The notes under the pieces: generated by a model
The model's input: only the letters and a program-made list of their open reading frames with translations
What the model was told of the DNA's origin: nothing
Database searches by the model: none
Assembly: GCA_016650435.1 (NCBI GenBank)
Contig: JAENVT010000166.1
Coordinates: 1-5,333 of the forward strand
Direction: 5' to 3'
DNA: 5,333 nt
Source of the DNA: Ilumatobacteraceae bacterium
GTDB taxonomy: Bacteria; Actinomycetota; Acidimicrobiia; Acidimicrobiales; Ilumatobacteraceae
Position numbers and translations under genes: made by a program
In this document: positions 1 to 4,866 of the stretch, in pieces
Numbering within the stretch: position 1 is the first letter of the stretch
Layout of the letters: each line of letters starts with the position of its first letter

Positions 1-123
1 GAGATCGCTAAGGCGTTGGAGCTCAGCCTGTTCACAGTGAAGAACCACGTCAGCAACATCTTGATGAAGTTGCACGTGCGGTCGCGGACAGAAGCTGCAG
101 CGTTCATCCTCAGCCCAGAGTGA
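1..123 (+). CDS. LuxR-family transcriptional regulator, C-terminal HTH fragment (5' end outside window)
   Basis: The window opens in frame 1 inside a gene whose last 40 codons are visible, ending at TGA 121-123. The translation begins EIAKALELSLFTVKNHVSNI and continues with a KLHVRSRTEAAAF-type stretch. This matches the GerE/LuxR-type helix-turn-helix: the EIA..L..S..TVK.H..NI..KL.V.SR.EA pattern covers the HTH and the final dimerisation helix. Such domains bind DNA in NarL/FixJ response regulators and in large LuxR (LAL/MalT-like) regulators; the sensor part lies upstream, so the subclass cannot be told. The protein ends right after the HTH, as is usual. Its stop codon shares its last two bases with the left arm of the inverted repeat starting at 122. 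It could regulate the transporter operon downstream, but nothing here proves it. Confidence 0.9.
   Translation, partial: EIAKALELSLFTVKNHVSNILMKLHVRSRTEAAAFILSPE
112..121 (+). repeat. Left flanking direct repeat, candidate target-site duplication
   Basis: AGCCCAGAGT abuts the left inverted repeat with no gap and lies within the last codons of luxR (Ser, Pro, Glu and the T of the stop). It matches 1000-1009 at 8 of 10 positions in the register expected for a target-site duplication. Confidence 0.5.
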
Positions 124-144
124 GTTCGGCAGCAAGGTGAGATA
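122..144 (+). repeat. Left terminal inverted repeat (23 bp)
   Basis: The left arm begins GAGTTCGGCAGC and ends GGTGAGATA. It is the exact reverse complement of 977-999 over all 23 positions, and pairing stops on both sides (121/1000 and 145/976 do not match). Its first two bases are the last two of the luxR stop codon. A 23-of-23 match is very unlikely by chance in a window of this size. Confidence 0.9.
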
Positions 145-171
145 GATGGGGTAGCGGGCTACGTTGATCGA

Positions 172-684
172 GTGTCCCGTTCGATCTGGCAAAGAGAACT
201 GACCACTTGGCGGTCAGTCGCCGGTGCTGACGCGACCCGGCAAGCCGCGCCCACCCGGCGACCAACGGCGGCCGACTTCGACCTGCTGGCTGAACTCATG
301 CTCGATGCTTACCTCGACACGATCGACTACGACGGCGAGACGATCAGCGAAGCCCGTACGGAGGTCGGCAGCTGGTTCGACAATCCCAACGGGCGGCTCG
401 AGTGGTCGATCGTTGCCCTCGACGGAGATTCTGCGATCGGTGCCGTGCTCGCAGGCGAGTTTGAGGCCACGGCATTTGTCCACTACATCATGGTCCGCTC
501 CACCTCAAAAGGCCGAGGTCTTGCCACATTGTTGCTTGCGTCGGTCCTCGACGAAATGCGCAGCAACGGCCGCACAACGTGCCGCGCCGTAATCACCGAC
601 GGCAACACGCCATCTGAACGCCTGTTCGCGTCAGCGGGCTTCCAACTCACCCACTCAACCACCGGCCACGCATCGCCCAACTAG
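172..684 (+). CDS. GNAT-family N-acetyltransferase
   Basis: This is a 170-residue protein of the GCN5-related acetyltransferase fold, which transfers an acetyl group from acetyl-CoA to an amine; the acceptor cannot be deduced. The domain starts near residue 27 (APTRRPTAADFDLLAELM, first strand and helix). Strand 4 is about 99-110 (ATAFVHYIMVRS), followed by the acetyl-CoA pyrophosphate loop TSKGRG at 111-116 and its helix. NTPSERLFASAGFQ at 145-158 is a typical motif B end. In the usual Q/R-x-x-G-x-G/A loop the first residue is Thr here, a tolerated but less common variant. The start is GTG 172, the first start codon after the in-frame stop at 121; there is no clear Shine-Dalgarno site and the first 25 or so residues lie outside the fold, so the N-terminus is uncertain. 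It is the only supported gene inside the inverted-repeat-bounded segment. Confidence 0.85.
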   Translation: MSRSIWQRELTTWRSVAGADATRQAAPTRRPTAADFDLLAELMLDAYLDTIDYDGETISEARTEVGSWFDNPNGRLEWSIVALDGDSAIGAVLAGEFEATAFVHYIMVRSTSKGRGLATLLLASVLDEMRSNGRTTCRAVITDGNTPSERLFASAGFQLTHSTTGHASPN

Positions 685-976
685 CCAGACCGGCACGTTC
701 AACTTGATCGCCGTCATCGGTCTCCAACCACATTCGTCCCGTAGAGCAGAAGCCCGACGCGGTCCTCACCTGAGCGCGCCGTGGCTGCCGCTCGGTGCGC
801 GTCGATACCACCAGCCGAAATGTTTGCGCGCGCGCATAGACGCTCCGCGCTTCTGTTCGCTCACGCTCATCGAGGGACTGCCAACGCAGGGCGAGAGGTG
901 GGCCGTATTGGCCCATTTCGGTGCCAGCGCTGATCGATCGCAACATTGAGGTGGGGATTGAGCTGCATGGTGCCCT
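685..976. other. Non-coding stretch inside the cassette
   Basis: These 292 bases between the GNAT stop and the right inverted repeat hold no gene I can support. Open frames exist on both strands, but none gives a recognisable domain, and the long minus-strand frame (647-1165) runs through the repeat arm and the end of the GNAT gene, so it looks like a GC-rich shadow. Visible structures are a 12-bp alternating purine-pyrimidine palindrome TGCGCGCGCGCA (825-836), a strong hairpin (896-918), and a weak dyad AGACCG/CGGTCT (687-692 and 718-723) shortly after the GNAT stop. It may be the decayed remains of a gene such as a transposase, but I cannot show that. Confidence 0.5.
896..918 (+). terminator. 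Hairpin followed by a short T run, possible terminator
   Basis: TGGGCC (899-904) pairs perfectly with GGCCCA (910-915) around the 5-nt loop GTATT. Two G-T pairs and one A-T pair extend the stem to nine pairs (896-918). The last three bases are TTT, so on the + strand it resembles a weak intrinsic terminator. It lies 211 bp after the GNAT stop and could end that transcript before the transporter operon. The T run is very short and the distance long, so this is tentative. Confidence 0.3.
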
Positions 977-999
977 TATCTCACCTTGCTGCCGAACTC
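977..999 (-). repeat. Right terminal inverted repeat (23 bp)
   Basis: The right arm begins TATCTCACC and ends GCTGCCGAACTC, the exact reverse complement of 122-144. It lies in non-coding DNA 156 bp before the livH start codon. Confidence 0.9.
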
Positions 1000-1009
1000 G
1001 GCCCGGAGT
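1000..1009 (+). repeat. Right flanking direct repeat, candidate target-site duplication
   Basis: GGCCCGGAGT directly follows the right inverted repeat and matches 112-121 at 8 of 10 positions. The next bases, GA at 1010-1011, also equal those after the left copy. Joining the left copy to 1010 therefore rebuilds luxR with its TGA stop. This copy is non-coding, so drift by transitions here would be neutral. Confidence 0.5.
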
Positions 1010-1155
1010 GAACAGGCACGAGTAGTTCCTTCGGACCCCCTCCAATGGATGGGTCGAATCCCTCGTACGGCTCTGGCCTGCGCCGAGGGTGCACCGTACT
1101 GTCACCCAGAGGGAAGCGACACGGGGGAACGGTCGCATCTCACGAGGGGAACTGA
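1010..1155 (+). promoter_or_regulatory. Leader region of the liv operon
   Basis: This is the host-side intergenic DNA between the proposed cassette and livH. It should hold the operon promoter unless transcription comes from upstream. I see no convincing -35/-10 pair; GC-rich actinobacterial promoters are often weak matches. It ends with a good ribosome binding site, GAGGGGA (1144-1150), five bases before the livH ATG. A 36-codon open frame (ATG 1045 to TGA 1153-1155) ends directly against that ATG but lacks a Shine-Dalgarno site of its own. Confidence 0.4.
1065..1099 (+). promoter_or_regulatory. Two-tier hairpin in the livH leader
   Basis: GTACGG (1065-1070) pairs fully with CCGTAC (1094-1099). 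Inside, 1071-1077 pairs with 1082-1089 (one G-T pair and a bulged G at 1085) around the tetraloop CTGC, with a 4-nt bulge at 1090-1093. That gives 13 pairs in all. It ends 56 bases before the livH ATG. There is no T run after it, so it is not an intrinsic terminator. It could be an RNA control or stability element, or an operator-like dyad in DNA; the role is unknown. Confidence 0.35.
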
Positions 1156-2190
1156 ATGCTGGCAACCTGGAGACGTAGGCCGCTACCTGCCACGGCGTTG
1201 GCCCTTCCGATCGTGTTCGTTTTTAGTTGGGTGCTGTTCTTCGCATCCGGAACGCCTTCCGGCGCAGCGATTCACGAGCCTGGCAAGTTTCTCGTCACCC
1301 TTCTTGATGGTGTCACCTTTGCCGGTCTGATGTTCGTGGTTGCTTCGGGGTTCACCCTGATCTTCGGTCTGATGCGCACTGTCAACATGGCCCACGGCGC
1401 CTTGTTCCTGCTGGCTGCCTACATCGCCATCGACTTGCAGCAGAAGATGGTGGGTAAAACGCGAAACATCGAGCCAAAGGATGTCTCCATTGCGTCCTGG
1501 GTGGTACCGATGCTCGTCGGAGCCGGCGTGGCAGCCGTCCTCGGCGTTGTCATTCAGCAGGTGTTCCTTCGTTGGAACCAGGGTCAGGATCTCCGCCAGG
1601 CATTGATCACCGTCGCAATTTCGGTCATCGTGGCTGACCAGTTGCTGGCTCACTATGGCGGCCTCGCCCAGCGAATGATCTGGCCCGAGGCGGTCACGCA
1701 CTTCTTCAAGATCTTCGGCCAGCGATACGCGACCAGTCGGTTGTTCATGCTCGGCGTCGCGTTGGTGGTCGGCGCGCTGTTGTGGCTGTGGCTCAACAAG
1801 ACGCGCATGGGCCTCGTCATCCGCGCGGGCGTCGACGATCAGGCGATGGTTCGAGCGCTGGGCATCAACATCACTGCGGCATTTGCGGTTACTTTCTTCG
1901 TCGGCGCGATGCTGGCCGGCATGGGCGGGGCGATGGGCGCCTCGTTCGCCGGCGTCGCCCCCGGTGCCGATGGGCAGTGGCTGCTCAACTCGCTGGTCGT
2001 TGTGATCATCGGCGGCCTTGGCTCGATCAAGGGTGCCGCTGCCGGATCTCTGCTGTACGGCCTGGTCGTGGCGTTTTCGCCCGCCTACCTGCCCACCAAC
2101 TACACCTTCTACGCGATCATCCTGACGTTCGCTCTGCTGGCCGTCGTCCTCGCAGTGCGCCCCTATGGGCTGTTCGGAAGACCCGAATGA
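1156..2190 (+). CDS. livH: Branched-chain amino acid-type ABC transporter permease, LivH family
   Basis: This 344-residue integral membrane protein is one of two permeases that form the channel of a LivHMGF-type importer in the cytoplasmic membrane. The family signature GFTLIFGLMRTVNMAHGALF lies at 65-84. The cytoplasmic coupling loop, which docks to the ATPase, follows TRMGLVIRAGVDDQAMVRAL (216-235), the LivH/LivM version of the EAA loop. GGLGSIKGAAAGSLLYGLV (286-304) is the typical penultimate segment. I count about eight or nine hydrophobic segments, roughly at 11-30, 44-72, 78-93, 115-136, 149-164, 195-213, 239-266, 278-306 and 313-334. It is somewhat longer than the common length near 300, owing to an N-terminal hydrophobic extension and a polar loop around 96-112. 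ATG 1156 is fixed by an in-frame TGA immediately before it and by GAGGGGA upstream. Its TGA overlaps the livM ATG, so the two are translationally coupled. The exact substrate is unknown. Confidence 0.95.
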   Translation: MLATWRRRPLPATALALPIVFVFSWVLFFASGTPSGAAIHEPGKFLVTLLDGVTFAGLMFVVASGFTLIFGLMRTVNMAHGALFLLAAYIAIDLQQKMVGKTRNIEPKDVSIASWVVPMLVGAGVAAVLGVVIQQVFLRWNQGQDLRQALITVAISVIVADQLLAHYGGLAQRMIWPEAVTHFFKIFGQRYATSRLFMLGVALVVGALLWLWLNKTRMGLVIRAGVDDQAMVRALGINITAAFAVTFFVGAMLAGMGGAMGASFAGVAPGADGQWLLNSLVVVIIGGLGSIKGAAAGSLLYGLVVAFSPAYLPTNYTFYAIILTFALLAVVLAVRPYGLFGRPE

Positions 2191-3242
2191 AGTTCACCGG
2201 CGGCCGCGCAGGTGGGTACATCGCGCCCGTCGTCGCCCTCGCGTTCCTCATCGTCCTGCCGACGTTCGGCTCGCGGTTCTTCGTCGAGTTCGTGGTGACC
2301 CGCGCGCTCATCCTCGGCCTCGTCGCCTCGACAATTGTCTTTCTCTCCGCGTACGGCGGGATGGTGTCGCTGGCCCAATTGCTTGCGTATGGCGTGGCCG
2401 GGTTCGTCATCGGCAACTGTGTTCCGAAGGGCAACAACAAAGGTCTGAAGCTGGGTCTGGATCCGTGGGTCGCGGTGGTCGCCGCCCTGGTCATCACGAG
2501 CGTCGTTGCCCTGATTCTCGGCGTGCTATCGAGCCGCACCTTCGGCATCTACTTCCTCATGCTCACGCTCACGTACGCCGTCATCGGGTACTACGTCTTT
2601 GGCCAGGTGGCCACGATCTCGGGCTTCGGCGGCATCACCGGCCTCGATCCACCGTCGGTGTTCGACGGGCCTGCACGGCTGTACTACCTGGCCCTCGCCT
2701 TCTCCGCGCTCGCCTACGTCGGATTCCGCGCGATCAGGCGCACACCGTTCGGCGTAGCGCTCGAAGGAATCCGCGACGACCCGATCCGGATGGCATCACT
2801 TGGATTCCACGTTCCGCTCCATCGGGCTTTGGCCTTCACCCTTGCCGGCTTTGTGGCAGCCATTGCGGGTGTCTTGAACGTGTGGTGGAACGGGCAGATC
2901 GATCCGAACACGGTGTCGATCAGCGAAACCATCCATCTGCTCATCATCGCCGTCATCGGGGGCATCGGCCGGCTCGAGGGCGCGTGGCTCGGCGCCTTGG
3001 TGTACGTCGCGGCCAACAACTACCTCCGCGATCTACCGTTCGCCGACAGCATCGGTCTTACCGAAGCGCGATTCAACACGGTCGTCGGTCTGCTGGTCTT
3101 GGCCATCGTCGTGTTGTCTCCTGACGGGCTGATGGGTCTCGTCGACAAGGTGCGCAACACCGCCCAGAGACGGTCGGGCGTCGGCCGCTCGACCGCGCCG
3201 CCAGACAGCGCTTTGCACACGGCGTTGCCGAACACATCGTGA
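2187..3242 (+). CDS. livM: Branched-chain amino acid-type ABC transporter permease, LivM family
   Basis: This 351-residue membrane protein is the second permease and pairs with LivH. The LivM hallmark near the N-terminus is YGGMVSLAQLLAYGVAGF (56-73), the counterpart of the G.VSLG...F.G.GAY motif. The coupling loop is RRTPFGVALEGIRDDPIRMA (184-203), and IGGIGRLEGAWLGALVY (257-273) is the typical late segment. Hydrophobic segments lie roughly at 11-28, 36-54, 60-78, 94-115, 119-138, 164-181, 212-233, 249-273 and 297-311. After SPDGLMGL (311-318) a basic, Ser/Pro-rich cytoplasmic tail runs to the end. ATG 2187 is chosen because it forms the ATGA overlap with the livH stop and because the homology starts here. 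The open frame extends upstream to 1782, but that part is a shadow of livH. The binding-protein gene follows after 69 bp. Confidence 0.95.
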   Translation: MKFTGGRAGGYIAPVVALAFLIVLPTFGSRFFVEFVVTRALILGLVASTIVFLSAYGGMVSLAQLLAYGVAGFVIGNCVPKGNNKGLKLGLDPWVAVVAALVITSVVALILGVLSSRTFGIYFLMLTLTYAVIGYYVFGQVATISGFGGITGLDPPSVFDGPARLYYLALAFSALAYVGFRAIRRTPFGVALEGIRDDPIRMASLGFHVPLHRALAFTLAGFVAAIAGVLNVWWNGQIDPNTVSISETIHLLIIAVIGGIGRLEGAWLGALVYVAANNYLRDLPFADSIGLTEARFNTVVGLLVLAIVVLSPDGLMGLVDKVRNTAQRRSGVGRSTAPPDSALHTALPNTS

Positions 3243-3267
3243 CCGCATTCCAAACGTGGCTCGAACA

Positions 3268-3284
3268 AGTGCGATTCGTCGCTT
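3268..3284 (+). other. Small UUCG-loop hairpin between livM and the binding-protein gene
   Basis: GCGA (3271-3274) pairs with TCGC (3279-3282) around a TTCG loop (3275-3278). Below a bulged T at 3270, a G-T and an A-T pair extend it (3268-3269 with 3283-3284). UUCG loops are unusually stable in RNA. It lies 27 bases before the start codon of the binding-protein gene and might protect the 5' end of a processed transcript, helping this subunit reach the excess over the permeases that these systems need. That role is inferred. Confidence 0.25.
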
Positions 3285-3295
3285 CAACAAGAAAG

Positions 3296-3303
3296 AGGGA
3301 GGA
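3296..3303 (+). promoter_or_regulatory. Strong ribosome binding site of the binding-protein gene
   Basis: AGGGAGGA lies eight bases before ATG 3312. It contains GGAGG and is the best Shine-Dalgarno sequence in the window, in keeping with high expression of the binding protein. It favours ATG 3312 over the in-frame ATG at 3342. Confidence 0.7.
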
Positions 3304-3311
3304 CTGACCGA

Positions 3312-4850
3312 ATGTCCAAGTATCAGAAGAATCGAAGGCGTATGAGGCTCTACGGAGCTGTCATTTCGCTTGCTCTCGTGGCTGTGGCCTGCGGAAGCGA
3401 CAAGGCTGCCTCGCCCGCTGCAACCAACGCTCCCGGGGGAACAACCGCTCCTGCCGCGACCACCGCGCCCGAGGCAACAACCGCTCCTGACGTCACAACC
3501 GCTCCTGACGGAACCGCAGCTCCCGCTACCGGATCACTCAAGGTCGGAATCATGGCTGAATGTGAGGGGGCGTTCGGTGGCTTCAACGAGGACGTCGTGG
3601 CCGGCGCAACGTTGGCGATGATCAACAACGCAGGGGCGACGTCGAAGTCGCGGACAACTGCTCTCGACGGATTCACCGGTGCAACCGCTGGTGGCCTCGC
3701 GATTGACGTTGTCGGCATTGGCTGCGGAAACGACACCTCCGACCGTGCCATCCAGGAGATCCGCAAGCTCGTTGAGCAAGACGGTGCCGAAGTCGTGCTT
3801 GGTCCGCTCTCGGGCGACGAAGGCATCGCCATCGCCAACTACGCCAAGGATCATCCAGAGGTCACCTTCATCAACGGCATCTCGGGTGCGCAAGAGGCGA
3901 CGCTGCAGGTGCAGGCCCCGAACTTCTTCCGCTACACCGGTGACGGTGCGCAGTGGAACGCCGGTCTTGGCGACATGTTGCACAACACGGCCGGATGGAA
4001 GACTGCGGTAGTCATCGCCGACGATTACGGGTTCGGCTGGACGTCGGCCGCCGGCTTCATTGCCGATTTCTGTGCCGCCGGCGGCACAGTTGTGCAACGG
4101 GTGTTCCCGCCACTGAACACAACCGACTACTCGTCGTTCATCGCCCAACTGCCGAACCCGGACCAGGTTGATGGCTACTTCTGGGCCGTCGGGGGTACCG
4201 GGACCCAGGCATCACTCGAAGCATTCGTCAACGCCAAGGGCGAGCTCTCAGGTAAGCAGCACGCCGGCAACCTGTTCTTCAACCCAGCCCTGGCGTCGGC
4301 GTTGGGGCCCGGTATCGCCGGTGCCTACATCGGTGGCTTCGCCTCCTTCGCCGGTGACGTCCAAACACCGGAGATCAAGGCCTATGCCGCCACTGCCGAT
4401 GCCGCGTGGGACACCCTTGCAGGTGCTTTGACGAGCAACGAGCCCGGCCCGCCCTCGACAGCACTGACGTTCGGTTTCGCCTACGGCTACTACCTGGCCG
4501 GCACGGCCCTGGTTCAGGGCCTCAACGCCGTCAACGGCGATCTGTCCGACAACCACAAGGCGTTGAACGACGCACTGGCCAAAATGACGCTGAAGGGCCC
4601 GTTCGGCACCGTTACTCTCGACAAGAACCGCCAGGCGATCGTCGACACCACGGTGCAACAGCTGGTCCTCGAAGGCGACAAGGTCGTCTCCAAGACGGTT
4701 GCCCTCATCAGGGGTGTAGACCAGACGTTCGGTGGAACGTTCAGCGAAACAACCCCGCCGCCAGGCCGTGACGCTCCGGGTTGCGAGGCTCGTTCGCTGC
4801 CGTGGTTGGGCAAAGCAATCCCGGTCGTCGACGGCGTGCCTCAGGGCTGA
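3312..4850 (+). CDS. Branched-chain amino acid-type ABC transporter substrate-binding lipoprotein
   Basis: This 512-residue secreted solute-binding protein captures the ligand and delivers it to LivH/LivM. The N-terminus has a basic region (KNRRRMR, 6-12), a hydrophobic core and the lipobox AVAC with Cys27, so it is probably a lipoprotein anchored on the outer face of the membrane. A Thr/Ala/Pro linker (about 33-73) holds four six-residue repeats. From residue 75 (SLKVGIMAECEGAFGG) it is a type 1 periplasmic-binding (Leu/Ile/Val receptor) fold: DVVAGATLAMINNAG at 94-108, the GPLSGDEGIAIANYAKDH segment at 164-181, NGISGAQEAT at 188-197, and the second-lobe entry KTAVVIADDYGFGWTSAAGF at 230-249. 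It is clearly longer than E. coli LivJ/LivK (about 370), through the linker and C-terminal additions. Four Cys besides Cys27 (84, 138, 254, 491) could form disulfides outside the cell. The ligand is unknown; urea or amide binding is possible. It lies between the permease and ATPase genes. Confidence 0.93.
   Translation: MSKYQKNRRRMRLYGAVISLALVAVACGSDKAASPAATNAPGGTTAPAATTAPEATTAPDVTTAPDGTAAPATGSLKVGIMAECEGAFGGFNEDVVAGATLAMINNAGATSKSRTTALDGFTGATAGGLAIDVVGIGCGNDTSDRAIQEIRKLVEQDGAEVVLGPLSGDEGIAIANYAKDHPEVTFINGISGAQEATLQVQAPNFFRYTGDGAQWNAGLGDMLHNTAGWKTAVVIADDYGFGWTSAAGFIADFCAAGGTVVQRVFPPLNTTDYSSFIAQLPNPDQVDGYFWAVGGTGTQASLEAFVNAKGELSGKQHAGNLFFNPALASALGPGIAGAYIGGFASFAGDVQTPEIKAYAATADAAWDTLAGALTSNEPGPPSTALTFGFAYGYYLAGTALVQGLNAVNGDLSDNHKALNDALAKMTLKGPFGTVTLDKNRQAIVDTTVQQLVLEGDKVVSKTVALIRGVDQTFGGTFSETTPPPGRDAPGCEARSLPWLGKAIPVVDGVPQG
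3441..3512 (+). repeat. Four tandem 18-bp repeats encoding the TTAPxx linker
   Basis: Units at 3441-3458, 3459-3476, 3477-3494 and 3495-3512 encode TTAPAA, TTAPEA, TTAPDV and TTAPDG (residues 44-67). Units 1, 3 and 4 share the first 13 bases ACAACCGCTCCTG exactly. Unit 2 keeps the protein pattern but has diverged in DNA. This in-frame repeat can vary in copy number by slippage, changing the length of the flexible tether between the lipid anchor and the binding domain. Confidence 0.9.
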
Positions 4851-4852
4851 CC

Positions 4853-4858
4853 GGAAAG
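4853..4858 (+). promoter_or_regulatory. Ribosome binding site for the ATPase gene
   Basis: GGAAAG lies eight bases before GTG 4867, in the 16-bp gap after the binding-protein stop. It supports GTG as the start; no ATG is available in this frame before the nucleotide-binding domain begins. Confidence 0.55.
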
Positions 4859-4866
4859 ATCCAACC

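Larger units (their letters stand above)
122..999. mobile_element. Putative non-autonomous mobile cassette (inverted-repeat bounded, GNAT passenger, no transposase)
   Basis: This 878-bp segment starts and ends with a perfect 23-bp inverted repeat (122-144 and 977-999). Flush against the outer edges lie 10-bp direct repeats, AGCCCAGAGT (112-121) and GGCCCGGAGT (1000-1009), which match at 8 of 10 positions; both differences are A/G transitions. Terminal inverted repeats with a flush target duplication are the hallmark of DDE-transposase insertion. The only gene I can support inside is the GNAT acetyltransferase; no transposase or recombinase is visible. The closest known concept is a mobile insertion cassette (insertion-sequence ends carrying a passenger gene, moved in trans). 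I do not recognise the ends as any named insertion-sequence family. Deleting the segment plus one direct repeat restores an uninterrupted luxR end with the same TGA. An invertible segment is the main alternative. Confidence 0.5.

Noticed and set aside
122..144. Integron attC or gene-cassette recombination site at the repeat arm
   Set aside because: The arm has GTTCGGC, not the GTTRRRY core, and the arms are far apart rather than forming one folded attC site.
151..162. Near-palindrome GTAGCGGGCTAC just before the GNAT start
   Set aside because: The 2-base centre cannot form a good RNA hairpin, and no partner site or promoter places it as an operator; it could be chance.
704..949. An 81-codon + strand frame in the cassette tail
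   Set aside because: It has no ribosome binding site, no recognisable motif and a composition like a random frame; I could not support it as a gene.
1048..1064. A tRNA T-arm-like string, GGGTCGAATCCC, in the livH leader
   Set aside because: The T54 position is G, the stem is short, and no acceptor, D or anticodon arm can be found upstream, so there is no tRNA.
647..1165. A 172-codon open frame on the minus strand across the GNAT end, the cassette tail and the liv leader
   Set aside because: It crosses the right repeat arm and overlaps the GNAT and livH ends, shows no recognisable domain and has an Arg/Ser-rich composition typical of an antisense shadow in GC-rich DNA.
1782..2186. Extension of the livM frame upstream of ATG 2187
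   Set aside because: It overlaps livH by 405 bases in another frame, translates to an Arg-rich shadow, and LivM homology begins at 2187 with an ATGA junction.
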